DNA of 64,000 nucleotides from NCBI RefSeq assembly GCF_010183535.1, contig NC_071331.1, positions 24,056,001 through 24,120,000 of the forward strand, given 5' to 3'. The position numbers and the translations under genes are program-made. Positions 11,501 to 19,256 of the stretch are shown here, piece after piece. This DNA comes from Caenorhabditis remanei. Its lineage: Eukaryota; Nematoda; Chromadorea; Rhabditida; Rhabditidae. The notes under the pieces were generated by a model that ran no database searches, was not told the DNA's origin, and saw nothing but the letters and a program-made list of their open reading frames with translations. Numbering within the stretch: the first letter of the stretch is position 1; each line of letters opens with the position of its first letter.

Positions 11501-12650
11501 TTGATGATTCGACTGTTTGGAAGACTTCCGGCTGCAAATAAATTGAATTATATACGAAAAATAGTCAAAAATCGTGGTTTTTCGATCAGAAAAGCTTAAA
11601 AAGCGGCCACAAATGATTGCAACTTAGTTTTTGAATGAAAAAAACGCGTCAACGGCGCCCCAGGGGGCTGTAGGACCGTTTTAGACATAAAAATCTATAT
11701 TTTTCATCAAAAATCTGTCTTGAACGGGCTGGCGCGCCTTTGACGCGTTTTTGAGAGTACCTTTGAAGAATATGGTGCAAAAATGCTCGAAAAATGACTA
11801 GTTTCAGTTTTATGCTCGTCTGGCGCGCCATCGGCGCGTTTTTTCATTTAAAAAAAATTCGATTTTTAGTCATTTTTGACCGATTTTCATGCTTTTTGGA
11901 CCAAAAACCACGATTTTGACGTTTTTTTTTTTTTGAAAAATAAGATTTTTGGCTCGTTTTCCCTAACAACGGATATCAGAGGAGAAAAAACAACAGAACT
12001 TCAACGATTTAAAGCAAAAATGCAAAGTGTTTGGCTACAATGAGTATCGATCTACAAGAATATTTTATTTCAAAACTTTGCAGCAGACAAAAAGAGTTAA
12101 AGAAGCGGAACTCGGACGAAAACTCAAAGAATCGTGACGAAATGGGAAAAATTAGAAAAAAAAAGGGTAAAATTTGAGTGATTTCCAGTAAATTTCCACA
12201 AAAACGTTGATAATCGCTGGATTTATCGAAACGAATCGGGTATTTACGGCAAAACTCGATTGACATATTTCTACAACCAAAAACATCGATTTTTATAGCA
12301 GAATAACGGTTAAAATTTCAAAAAACTTGCTGAAAAATAAGTTTCTTTACAAAAAATCGATCATTCTTATATATAAAACGCATGTGGAGTCTGTCCATCT
12401 GTCCCAATGTCCGCAAATTTTGAGAAATGAGAAAGAAAAGCGGCCGGGCACAAAATCAAACTTGCTCTTTTTGCGCAGAGACCGCCGCCTTGGACCACTC
12501 GGCCACGCGGGCACATTTCTGAGAAGGTGAACAAGTAAATGAGGAGAGGCTAGCCGGATGAAGCGCCGAAGGCGCGGCAGCCAGGCTGGTTGAAAATAAG
12601 AAAACACGAGAGAAAACGCTCCAATACTTACAGCATCGCTCATCAGGCAT
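8533..12650 (-). CDS. Ribonuclease H2 subunit B, copy A
   Basis: RNase H2B is a non-catalytic subunit of the nuclear RNase H2 complex, which removes ribonucleotides and RNA-DNA hybrids. Five exons read on the minus strand: 12650-12632, 11531-11440, 10681-10438, 9572-9450 and 8804-8533. They total 750 nt, an in-frame 249-residue protein, compared with about 310 in human. Landmarks in family order are RIIKLRHPKEG, then GHRSFFYGESIIENGTVHL followed by APFNPIFICLPFL, then YRLNQEKLMEWIKRKFDGL. The C-terminus is Lys-rich and ends KSISAFFAKKN, resembling the PCNA-binding KSIDTFF end of human RNASEH2B. The four downstream exons are secure. The 19-nt first exon (MPDERC) rests only on phase and a GTAAGT donor. 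Introns carry the dispersed GGCGCG-type repeats. Confidence 0.85.
8815..9449. repeat. RNH2B-A last intron, GACGTTGGCGCG variant repeats
   Basis: The intron is mostly repeats of CTGGCGTGACGTTGGCGCG and CTGGGGCACCTTCGGCGC, variants of the dispersed hairpin family. Copy B has expanded the same sequence into a minisatellite. Confidence 0.7.
9573..10437. repeat. RNH2B-A intron 3 with GGTGCGCCAG repeats
   Basis: At least twelve copies of CGCGTC(A/T)(A/G)AGG(T/C)(G/A)CGCCAG lie in one orientation, separated by 40-60 bp of AT-rich sequence. No gene seen. Confidence 0.7.
10682..11439. repeat. RNH2B-A intron 2 with CTGGCGYRCCTCGGACGCG repeats
   Basis: Repeats of the form CTGGCGTACCTCGGACGCG and CTGGCGTGCCTTTGACGCG occur about every 50-90 bp between about 10768 and 11292. 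They run in the opposite orientation to those of the neighbouring intron 3. A smaller direct repeat (gaagaaaattgaggaaaatg) is also present. Confidence 0.7.
11532..12631. other. RNH2B-A intron 1
   Basis: AT-rich sequence with two paired GGCGCG motifs near 11644-11740 and 11820-11842, a tRNA-like segment at 12446-12514 and degenerate blocks of about 300 bp that resemble the DNA around the proposed first exon. No other coding sequence seen. Confidence 0.55.
12446..12514 (-). other. tRNA-like sequence (probable tRNA-derived repeat)
   Basis: On the minus strand the sequence reads GTGCCCGCGTGGCCGAGTGG, a good A-box context for a Leu- or Ser-type tRNA. A poor B-box-like TTTGATTTT follows downstream. 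I could not pair the acceptor ends into a cloverleaf, so I regard it as a tRNA relic or SINE-like piece and not a working tRNA. The same sequence is at 41848-41918 in unit 2. Confidence 0.45.
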
Positions 12651-12959
12651 TCTAGACAAAAATTATCGATTTTTGAACTAAAAAAACGTTAAAAATCTCG
12701 AAAAACTGGTTCAAACACAATTTTCTATCGAAAAATCAGTCTAAAATGAAGAAAAAAACAGGAGAAACGGTCAAAAACTAGATAAATATCGATTTAAATA
12801 TTTCTACGCGAAAATCTTCGATTTTTAAACTAAAAAAACGTTAGAAATCTCGAAAAACTGCTGAAAAGTAAGTTTTTGTACAAAACCAATTGAAAATTAT
12901 TAAAATGCGTGGAAAACACTCCAAAACTTGACAATATCGCTCTTCACACATTCTAGACC

Positions 12960-12964
12960 AAAAT
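12960..12964 (+). repeat. 5-bp target site duplication (left) of the LTR element
   Basis: AAAAT immediately before the 5' LTR; the matching copy is at 18347-18351. Confidence 0.9.
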
Positions 12965-13229
12965 TGTTGTGACGTTGTTTATTTAGTCACAAAGATTTAT
13001 ATTATTATTTTTGATCTACCCGCTGTCCCTCGTTTCCCCCGTTTGCCCGCGAAGAGGAATTGTCATCTTTTTCCTCTCGTTCTAAAGTCAGTTGTAGTTT
13101 TATACCTGGTTCCGGAACGTGACTGTTACGGATAGATTGTACCCCTTGTCCCCCTCATTTCTATTATTCTGAATCACAATAAACGAGTGATTAATATACA
13201 TTGTTTCTCTATTAGCACGAGATACAACA
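12965..13229 (+). repeat. 5' LTR
   Basis: 265 bp, starting TGTTGTGACG and ending ATACAACA. It contains a polyadenylation signal AATAAA at 13178-13183. It differs from the 3' LTR by one T in a T/C run and one C/G. Confidence 0.93.
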
Positions 13230-13248
13230 GTGGCGATCAGATTTCGAG
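13230..13248 (+). promoter_or_regulatory. Probable tRNA primer binding site
   Basis: Directly after the 5' LTR the sequence begins GTGGCGATCAGATTTCGAG. The TGG next to the LTR is what is expected for pairing with the CCA end of a primer tRNA. I did not identify which tRNA. Confidence 0.55.
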
Positions 13249-13284
13249 CTCAGTTTGAGTAAGAAGACCACCGTATCACTTGTT

Positions 13285-13500
13285 AGCTCTTTTCTTAAAC
13301 GTGATCCGGAAAGAAAGACTAACAAGTTGATTAAGAATCCTGTTTGCTTAAACGTGATCCGGAAAGCAAATCAGTTTTCTCTGCCTCTAGTTTTAAGAAT
13401 TCTGTTTGCTTAAACGTAGATCCGGAAAGCAAATCAGTTTTCGCTGCCTCTAGTTCTCAAAGAATTGTGTGTTGCTAAACGTGGATCCGGAAGCACACTC
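13285..13500 (+). repeat. Tandem repeats in the retrotransposon leader
   Basis: Units containing CTTAAACGTGATCCGGAAAG start at about 13294, 13347 and 13409, with a diverged fourth near 13473. Periods are about 53-64 bp. They lie between the primer site and gag. Confidence 0.75.
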
Positions 13501-13659
13501 AATTTCACAGAGAAATATCGATTTTTCGTAATCGAAAACGAAAAGTATTCGTTTTTCGATTGGATTTTTATCCGGCGAATATCGATTTTTCTGGTGATTG
13601 AGGCGATCAAAGCTAAAGATACTGGTTGTTACCCAGTTTATCTAAAGTTTGATTGAAAA

Positions 13660-14670
13660 ATGTCAGACGCAGAGATGAACCGAAAGTTCATCGAAATGAT
13701 GGAATTCATGCAAAAGCAAATGGCAGAACAAGCCAAAAAGCATGAAGAAACCATTGCGGTCTTGACAAAAGCCGTGGCGGAAAAGAGTCAAATTGATGGT
13801 TCCTTGGGAACATCAAGCGGACTAACCGTGTCACAATCACAGTTGATGAACGACATTGGTGGTAGAATTTCGGTGTTCCAATTCGATTTGGAAACCGAGA
13901 AAACATTCTCAAAGTGGTACGCGCGTTACAGTACGGCGTTTACTGAGGAAGGGAAGGGTCTCGATGACAAAAACAAAGTTGCTCTGTTAGTGAGTAAATT
14001 GTCAGAGGAGGTATATGAACAGTATTCGAGAAGAATCTGTCCCAAGTTGCACCATGAGGTGGACTTCAAAGATACCGTCGACATTTTGAAAGAAATGTTC
14101 GATATAAAGAAGAGTTTGTTCTCGCATAGATTCGCGTGCATCAATATTGCTCGTGATGGTGATTCTCCAGTGGAATACACAAACAAGGTGAATGCGTTGT
14201 GTGAATTGGCAATGTTGAAAGACATTGACCCTGATGGTTGGAAGGTGTTCTTTTGGCTAAGAGGGTTAGATCCCGCACAGGATACCAAAACTCGTGCATA
14301 TTTTCTGAAATATGTCGAGAAGAAGACAGAACTGGGAGAAAAAGTTAACATCAATGAGTTGTGTACAGAATGGCAGAAAATTCAGAGTCAAACTAGTGCG
14401 GTATCGGAGATGGAGAAAAGTGATACGGCAGTGAGAGCAGTTTATGCTAAAAAGCCGAGTAATCAGAAACAAAATTCATCCAAAAACACAGCAAAACATG
14501 AGAGTTCACAGGGTGAACGGTGTTGGAACTGTGGGAAAGGTGGCCATAAAAAGCCAGAATGTTCCCAACCACTCACAAAATGTTTCAAATGTCAGAGAAG
14601 CGGACACATGTCTTCATTCTGCAAAGCAAAGAAAAGTTCATCATATAAAAGACACAGAACGTTGCCATAG
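13660..14670 (+). CDS. gag: Retrotransposon Gag with two CCHC zinc knuckles
   Basis: A 336-residue protein that would form the nucleocapsid of the element. It starts at an ATG preceded by AAAA and begins MSDAEMNRKFIEMMEF, a likely coiled-coil stretch (about residues 5-50). The middle resembles the retrotransposon gag fold (WYARYSTAF, later VEYTNKVNALCELA). Two zinc knuckles lie at the C-terminus, CWNCGKGGHKKPEC and CFKCQRSGHMSSFC, both CX2CX4HX4C. It ends TAG at 14668-14670. The pol frame is open from 14649, so the two frames overlap by about 22 bases and pol lies in the -1 frame. No other gene overlaps it on either strand. Confidence 0.93.
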   Translation: MSDAEMNRKFIEMMEFMQKQMAEQAKKHEETIAVLTKAVAEKSQIDGSLGTSSGLTVSQSQLMNDIGGRISVFQFDLETEKTFSKWYARYSTAFTEEGKGLDDKNKVALLVSKLSEEVYEQYSRRICPKLHHEVDFKDTVDILKEMFDIKKSLFSHRFACINIARDGDSPVEYTNKVNALCELAMLKDIDPDGWKVFFWLRGLDPAQDTKTRAYFLKYVEKKTELGEKVNINELCTEWQKIQSQTSAVSEMEKSDTAVRAVYAKKPSNQKQNSSKNTAKHESSQGERCWNCGKGGHKKPECSQPLTKCFKCQRSGHMSSFCKAKKSSSYKRHRTLP

Positions 14671-16265
14671 TTGGTGGGGCTTCTTCGGAAGATGCTGAGG
14701 TCAATTCTGTCCGTCAGTATGTGTCAGTTGATGTGAATAGTGAGTCGGTGGAGTTTCAGTTGGATACGGGATCTGATATCACACTCATCGGGAAGGAAGA
14801 TTGGACTAGAATAGGAAAGCCTGACCTGGAGAAATGTACATCAAAGGTCAAGTCAGCAAGTGGAAATGAGTTGAAGTTGCTAGGCAGGGCGCTAGTGGAC
14901 TTCAGACTCAAAGGATCAGTTGGATCCGGTTATGTGTATGTCCGAGAACACGGAAATTTGTTGGGGTTAGACTGGATTGGAAAATCCGAGGAGATGTCTT
15001 ATCACATGGAGATGATGGTCAATGAGCTGACACGTTCAAACACAGATTCAATTCATGCGGAATTGAAAGAAAAGTTTCCGGAGGTGTTCAAAGAGGGACT
15101 AGGACGGTGTGTAAAAGAGAAAGCAGTTCTTACGGTAAAAAAGAATGCTACACCGGTCTTCAAACCGAAGCGTCCAGTTGCATATGGAGCTACGGAGGTC
15201 GTGGAGAAAGAGCTGGACAGGTTGGAAAATCTGGGCGTGCTCAAGAAAGTGAACCACAGTAGGTGGGCGGCACCTCTAGTTGTTGTTAAGAAAGCTGGAG
15301 GAGACTTGCGAGTCTGTGCTGACTTCAAGACAGGGTTGAATACCGCGCTTGAAGATGAAGATCATCCGATTCCCGCTCCGGAGGACGTCTTTGCGACGTT
15401 GAATGGAGGGAAATTGTTCTCAACCGTCGATTTGAAAGACGCGTATTTACAAATTGAGTTGAGTGATGATTCGAAAGCCTTGTGTACGGTGAATACACAC
15501 AGAGGTCTGTACGAGTACCAACGTCTACCATTTGGAGCCAAGACGGCACCAATGGTATTTCAGAGAATAATGGATAAAATGATCACGGGATTGAAGGGTG
15601 TAACCGCATATCTTGATGATATTATCATTGTCGGTAGTACAGAAAAGGAGCATACTGAGAACTTACTCGAGTTGTTCAAAAGGATATCCGAGTATGGATT
15701 CCGAGTGAAACTCGAAAAGTGCAAATTTCTGGAGGAAAAGATCAAGTTTCTGGGATTTATCGTCGATAAAGATGGTAGAAGACCAGATGAGGCAAAGGTG
15801 GCGCCAATAAAGGGAATGAAAGAACCGGTTAATCAGAAAGAGCTTAAAAGTTTCATGGGGATGATAACGTATTACAGTGCGTTCATTCCGCATATGAAGT
15901 CTCTACGTGGACCTCTTGACAAACTTCTGATTAAAGATGTTGAATGGAAATGGTCAAAGTTGGAAGCAGAAGCGTTCCAAAAGTTGAAAGATATCTTGTC
16001 ATCGGACTTGAATCTTACCCATTTCTTGCCGAATGTCCCGATCGTAGTCGCTGCGGACGCATGCGATTACGGAATTGGTGCGGTTATCAGTCATCGATTT
16101 CCCGATGGAACTGAAAAACCAATCTCACATGCTGCCCGTTCTCTGAATTCTGCTGAAAAGAACTATTCGCAGATTGAGAAGGAAGGACTTGGATTGATCT
16201 TTGCAGTGAAAAGATTCCACAAGTTTTTGTTCGGGTCGCAAATTTTTGCTCAGAACAGATCATAA
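14649..16265 (+). CDS. pol: Retrotransposon Pol, part 1: protease, reverse transcriptase, start of RNase H
   Basis: This frame has no ATG of its own near the start and is open from just after a stop at 14646-14648. It is probably expressed by a -1 frameshift from gag. The aspartic protease motif is FQLDTGSDITLI (about 14756). The RT core includes VVVKKAGGDLRVCADFK, LPFGAKTAPMVFQR and the catalytic YLDD box at 15609-15620. RNase H begins at ADACDYGIGA and continues through IEKEGLGLIFAV. The frame then stops at 16263-16265 just before the conserved TDHKPL. That motif continues in the +1 frame, so a single extra base near GGG at 16233-16235 appears to have split pol. It could be a real lesion or a sequencing error. 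Confidence 0.9.
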   Translation, partial: KTQNVAIVGGASSEDAEVNSVRQYVSVDVNSESVEFQLDTGSDITLIGKEDWTRIGKPDLEKCTSKVKSASGNELKLLGRALVDFRLKGSVGSGYVYVREHGNLLGLDWIGKSEEMSYHMEMMVNELTRSNTDSIHAELKEKFPEVFKEGLGRCVKEKAVLTVKKNATPVFKPKRPVAYGATEVVEKELDRLENLGVLKKVNHSRWAAPLVVVKKAGGDLRVCADFKTGLNTALEDEDHPIPAPEDVFATLNGGKLFSTVDLKDAYLQIELSDDSKALCTVNTHRGLYEYQRLPFGAKTAPMVFQRIMDKMITGLKGVTAYLDDIIIVGSTEKEHTENLLELFKRISEYGFRVKLEKCKFLEEKIKFLGFIVDKDGRRPDEAKVAPIKGMKEPVNQKELKSFMGMITYYSAFIPHMKSLRGPLDKLLIKDVEWKWSKLEAEAFQKLKDILSSDLNLTHFLPNVPIVVAADACDYGIGAVISHRFPDGTEKPISHAARSLNSAEKNYSQIEKEGLGLIFAVKRFHKFLFGSQIFAQNRS

Positions 16266-17982
16266 ACCGTTGTTGTCCATTTTTGGAAGCAAGAAAGGAA
16301 TCCCAGTGCATTCCCAGAACCGTCTCGTAAGATGGTCCACAATTCTTTTGGCGTATGATTTTGATATTGAGTATATCAAAACAGATGATTTCGGACAAGC
16401 GGATGCTTTGTCGCGAATGATTCAGAAGATGCCAAACGAGCATGAGGATGTTGTCATTGCTCAGGTAGAAGTTGACGTGGAGGAGACATTGCGCTCAGCA
16501 ATAAGGAAGTTGCCAGTAAGGGTCAGAGATATTCAGGAGGAAACTGAAAAGAGTAACATGTTGCAAAATGTTATGAAGTATGTTTCAAGAGGAATATGGC
16601 CAAAGAAAATTGACGAGAAGTTGAAGAAATTCTATTCTGTCAAGTGTTCTTTCTCAGTTGTTCAAAACTGTCTGATGATGTCAGATCGAGTCGTGGTTCC
16701 AGAAAGTCTGCAAAGAGCTGTTCTGAAACAATTGCATGAAGGGCATCCAGGAATGGTCCGGATGAAACAGCTTGCAAGATCGTTTGTCTATTGGCCGAAA
16801 ATAGATGAAGACGTTGAGAAAGTAGTGTCTGCGTGCACTATCTGTCAGGTTCATGGGAAAACTCCAAAGAAGGTCCCATTACAGCCATGGAAAACACCGG
16901 AGCGTGTTTGGCAAAGAGTTCATATCGACTATGCAGGTCCAGAGAACGGACAATACTATCTTGTCGCAGTTGATGCTAAATCAAAATGGGCAGAGGTTAA
17001 GATAGTGAAGTCGATATCGGCAGTTTCGACCGTCGGAACATTGAAAGACATGTTCAGTCAACACGGTTACCCTGAAACTTTGGTTTCTGATAATGGTACA
17101 CAGTTCGTGTCAAAGGAATTTGCTACGATGTGCCAGGAGGCAGGAATTGAGCATGTTCGCTCACCAGCATTTCACCCTCAATCGAACGGTCAAGCAGAAA
17201 GATTTGTTGACACATTGAAGAGAGGATTGAAAAAGTTAAAAGGGGAGGGAAGTGTGAACAATGAGATTTTATCTCAATTTCTGTTGCACTATCGCTCAAC
17301 ACCGTCAAATGCTCTTGGAGGTTTGACACCAGCAGAAGTTCATCTCGGAAGGCGTCTGAGAACGAGGTTATCTTTGATGATACCACAGTTGAATAAGACT
17401 GTAGATTCAGAGCAACGTGCAATGAAAGAACAGTTTGATACGCATCACGGAGTGAAAGCCAGAAGTTACCGTAAAGGTGATTCTGTATTTGTGAAGGTAT
17501 TCGAGAAGAATACATGGTCGTGGAAACCTGGAAAGGTTAACCAGCGACAAGGTCGAGTCGTCTACGTCATCGGTCTGAAGGACGGACGAGAGCGTGTTGT
17601 ACATGCCAATCAAATGAAGATGAGATTGGAGGAGTCAACACAGGAGCAAAGCAAGGAGCATGAGTGGGCTACCACTATGTTCGATGTGTTCGAGTTGCCG
17701 ACAGTTTGGTCAGCAAGGAAGTCAACCGATGAAGCAAGGAGGGATAATGCGACGTCTACACCAGTCATGGATTCACCACAACGAGTGCATCAAGGTCAAG
17801 GGACATCGGCATCTCCAGCGCAACAAGTTCAGTCGAGGGCATCTACTCAACAATCGTCAAGTCAGTCAACAACAACTACAGCAGTTCAAGGACAACGACT
17901 TGCTCCGTCTCCAGTTCAGCCAAGAAGGACAACCCGTGTCAGGAAGAACGTCGTCAAGTACGATCCATCAGATCACAGCTAA
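16246..17982 (+). CDS. pol: Retrotransposon Pol, part 2: end of RNase H and integrase
   Basis: 578 residues beginning at the RNase H motif LRTDHKPLL and continuing through QADALSR, the last acidic RNase H block. The integrase follows: a zinc-binding HEGHPG ... CTICQ region (about residues 165-205) and the catalytic triad D228 (HIDYAGP), D282 (VSDNGTQF) and E318 (GQAERF). The D-x53-D-x35-E spacing is as expected for the D,D35E family. The C-terminal half has a GKVNQRQGRVVYVIG segment like gypsy integrase C-termini and ends in a Ser/Thr/Gln-rich tail. It is a separate open frame only because of the 1-base shift near 16234. Without the shift it would be one polyprotein with part 1. Confidence 0.9.
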   Translation: MLRTDHKPLLSIFGSKKGIPVHSQNRLVRWSTILLAYDFDIEYIKTDDFGQADALSRMIQKMPNEHEDVVIAQVEVDVEETLRSAIRKLPVRVRDIQEETEKSNMLQNVMKYVSRGIWPKKIDEKLKKFYSVKCSFSVVQNCLMMSDRVVVPESLQRAVLKQLHEGHPGMVRMKQLARSFVYWPKIDEDVEKVVSACTICQVHGKTPKKVPLQPWKTPERVWQRVHIDYAGPENGQYYLVAVDAKSKWAEVKIVKSISAVSTVGTLKDMFSQHGYPETLVSDNGTQFVSKEFATMCQEAGIEHVRSPAFHPQSNGQAERFVDTLKRGLKKLKGEGSVNNEILSQFLLHYRSTPSNALGGLTPAEVHLGRRLRTRLSLMIPQLNKTVDSEQRAMKEQFDTHHGVKARSYRKGDSVFVKVFEKNTWSWKPGKVNQRQGRVVYVIGLKDGRERVVHANQMKMRLEESTQEQSKEHEWATTMFDVFELPTVWSARKSTDEARRDNATSTPVMDSPQRVHQGQGTSASPAQQVQSRASTQQSSSQSTTTTAVQGQRLAPSPVQPRRTTRVRKNVVKYDPSDHS

Positions 17983-18073
17983 ATTCTTATTTGTGATACT
18001 TTCTATTTTGTTCTACTTATCCTGATACCATCATTGTTGTTACCTGATTAACCAGTATGTTTTATCTTTACGT

Positions 18074-18080
18074 AGGGAGG
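18074..18080 (+). promoter_or_regulatory. Polypurine tract
   Basis: AGGGAGG directly abuts the 3' LTR. It is the usual place and composition for plus-strand priming. Confidence 0.65.
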
Positions 18081-18346
18081 TGTTGTGACGTTGTTTATTT
18101 AGTCACAAAGATTTATATTATTATTTTTGATCTACCCGCTGTCCCTCGTTTTCCCCCGTTTGCCCGCGAAGAGGAATTGTCATCTTTTTCCTCTCGTTCT
18201 AAAGTCAGTTGTAGTTTTATACCTGGTTCCGGAACGTGACTGTTACGGATAGATTGTACCCCTTGTCCCCCTCATTTCTATTATTCTGAATCAGAATAAA
18301 CGAGTGATTAATATACATTGTTTCTCTATTAGCACGAGATACAACA
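18081..18346 (+). repeat. 3' LTR
   Basis: 266 bp, same termini as the 5' LTR. Polyadenylation signal AATAAA at 18295-18300. Followed by the right AAAAT duplication. Confidence 0.93.
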
Positions 18347-18351
18347 AAAAT
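18347..18351 (+). repeat. 5-bp target site duplication (right) of the LTR element
   Basis: AAAAT immediately after the 3' LTR, identical to 12960-12964. Confidence 0.9.
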
Positions 18352-18432
18352 CAACTATTTTTATACCAAAGTAACGCTGGAAACCTCGAAAAACAGCTTA
18401 AAGATTGAGTTTTTTCCTATAAAACACTCAAA

Positions 18433-18640
18433 AACTCGAAAAAATAACAAAAAACCATTGAAAACCACCGACAAACCGATTGAAAATTAAATTTGGCGCG
18501 GGAACGAGAAACGCGCCATGCTTTTTGAAGACGCGTTTCTCGTGCGCAGCATTGGCGCGATTCTCGTGCACGCGCCAAGTTTTATTTTTTATCGCTTTTT
18601 CGCCGGTTTTCGATGGTTTTTCGTGATTTTTTCGAGTTTT
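18433..18640. repeat. Foldback repeat with GGCGCG / TTTCTCGT core, unit 1
   Basis: The left arm (ctcgaaaaaataac ... aaatttggcgcg) and right arm (cgcgccaagtttt ... gattttttcgag) are imperfect reverse complements. The core alternates TGGCGCG and GAGAAACGCGCCA-type palindromes. The unit 2 copy is at 42994-43205. It lies in the intergenic region downstream of sulfotransferase-A. Confidence 0.65.
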
Positions 18641-19215
18641 CTGTTAGTTTTATGAGGAAAAAGCCGTTATTTTATGATCAAGACGGGTTTGGCGCGTGAA
18701 ATGATGCTGAAAAATGGGAAAATTTGTGGAAATAAGGTAGAAAACTCATTGGTCTGAAAAATGTAGGTTTTCTATCGATTTTCAGGTGAATTTTATCTAA
18801 AAAATGTTATAAAATTGGAAAATTCAAGAGTATTAGGCAGAAAATCCGTTTCTTCACTGAAAAAATTCAATTTTTCTGAAAAATTTAGATTTTTTCACTT
18901 TTTCGAGTTCTTTTGGTATAAAAAAATTATTTTTCAGCAAATTTTCGACATTTTTAGCGTCATTTTGTATGAAAGTCGATAATTTTGGTCTAGAAATAAT
19001 TAAATCGATATTGCTCTAGCTTTTCTTCAATTTTGACGAATTTTTTATTGAAAAAATTCATCTAAACTTGTTTTTCGAGGTTTTCAGCGTTATTTTGACG
19101 AGTTTCCGACAATTTCCGACCGAAAACTCGATTTTTTTTCAGATTTCCCTGCGAAAAATAAGAATGAATACAAAAATTTACAAATTTTCATTAAAAATCC
19201 ACAAAAATCGCCGTC
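18641..19215. other. AT-rich 3' flank of sulfotransferase-A
   Basis: No coding sequence seen. A minus-strand AATAAA (TTTATT at 19044-19049) lies about 170 bases downstream of the ancestral stop at 19216 and could be its polyadenylation signal. Confidence 0.45.
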
Positions 19216-19256
19216 TCAATACCATCCCTCCTTATAATCCCTGACTTCTGCCACTT

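Larger units (their letters stand above)
12965..18346 (+). mobile_element. Ty3/gypsy LTR retrotransposon, 5.38 kb
   Basis: The element has two direct LTRs of about 265 bp starting TGTTGTGACG and ending ATACAACA. Between them lie a leader, gag and a protease-RT-RNase H-integrase pol. It is flanked by the 5-bp duplication AAAAT (12960-12964 and 18347-18351). The equivalent place in unit 2 (around 42901-42912) has AAAAT once and no element, a direct empty site. The two LTRs differ at only two positions that I see (one T indel, one C/G), so the insertion is young. Protease-RT-RH-IN order and D,D35E integrase place it in Ty3/gypsy. It sits between RNH2B-A and sulfotransferase-A and breaks neither coding region. 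Confidence 0.95.

Noticed and set aside
12446..12514. Genuine tRNA gene
   Set aside because: The A-box is good but acceptor and T arms do not pair and the B-box is poor.
12347..12659. Minus-strand open frames SDAVSIGAFSLVF and MPDERCCKYWSVF
   Set aside because: Read through the tRNA-like segment and intron. Only the first 19 nt from the ATG at 12650 are used in the proposed RNH2B exon 1.
18057..18239. Small + strand open frame MFYLYVGRCC
   Set aside because: Lies across the polypurine tract and 3' LTR; no support for coding.
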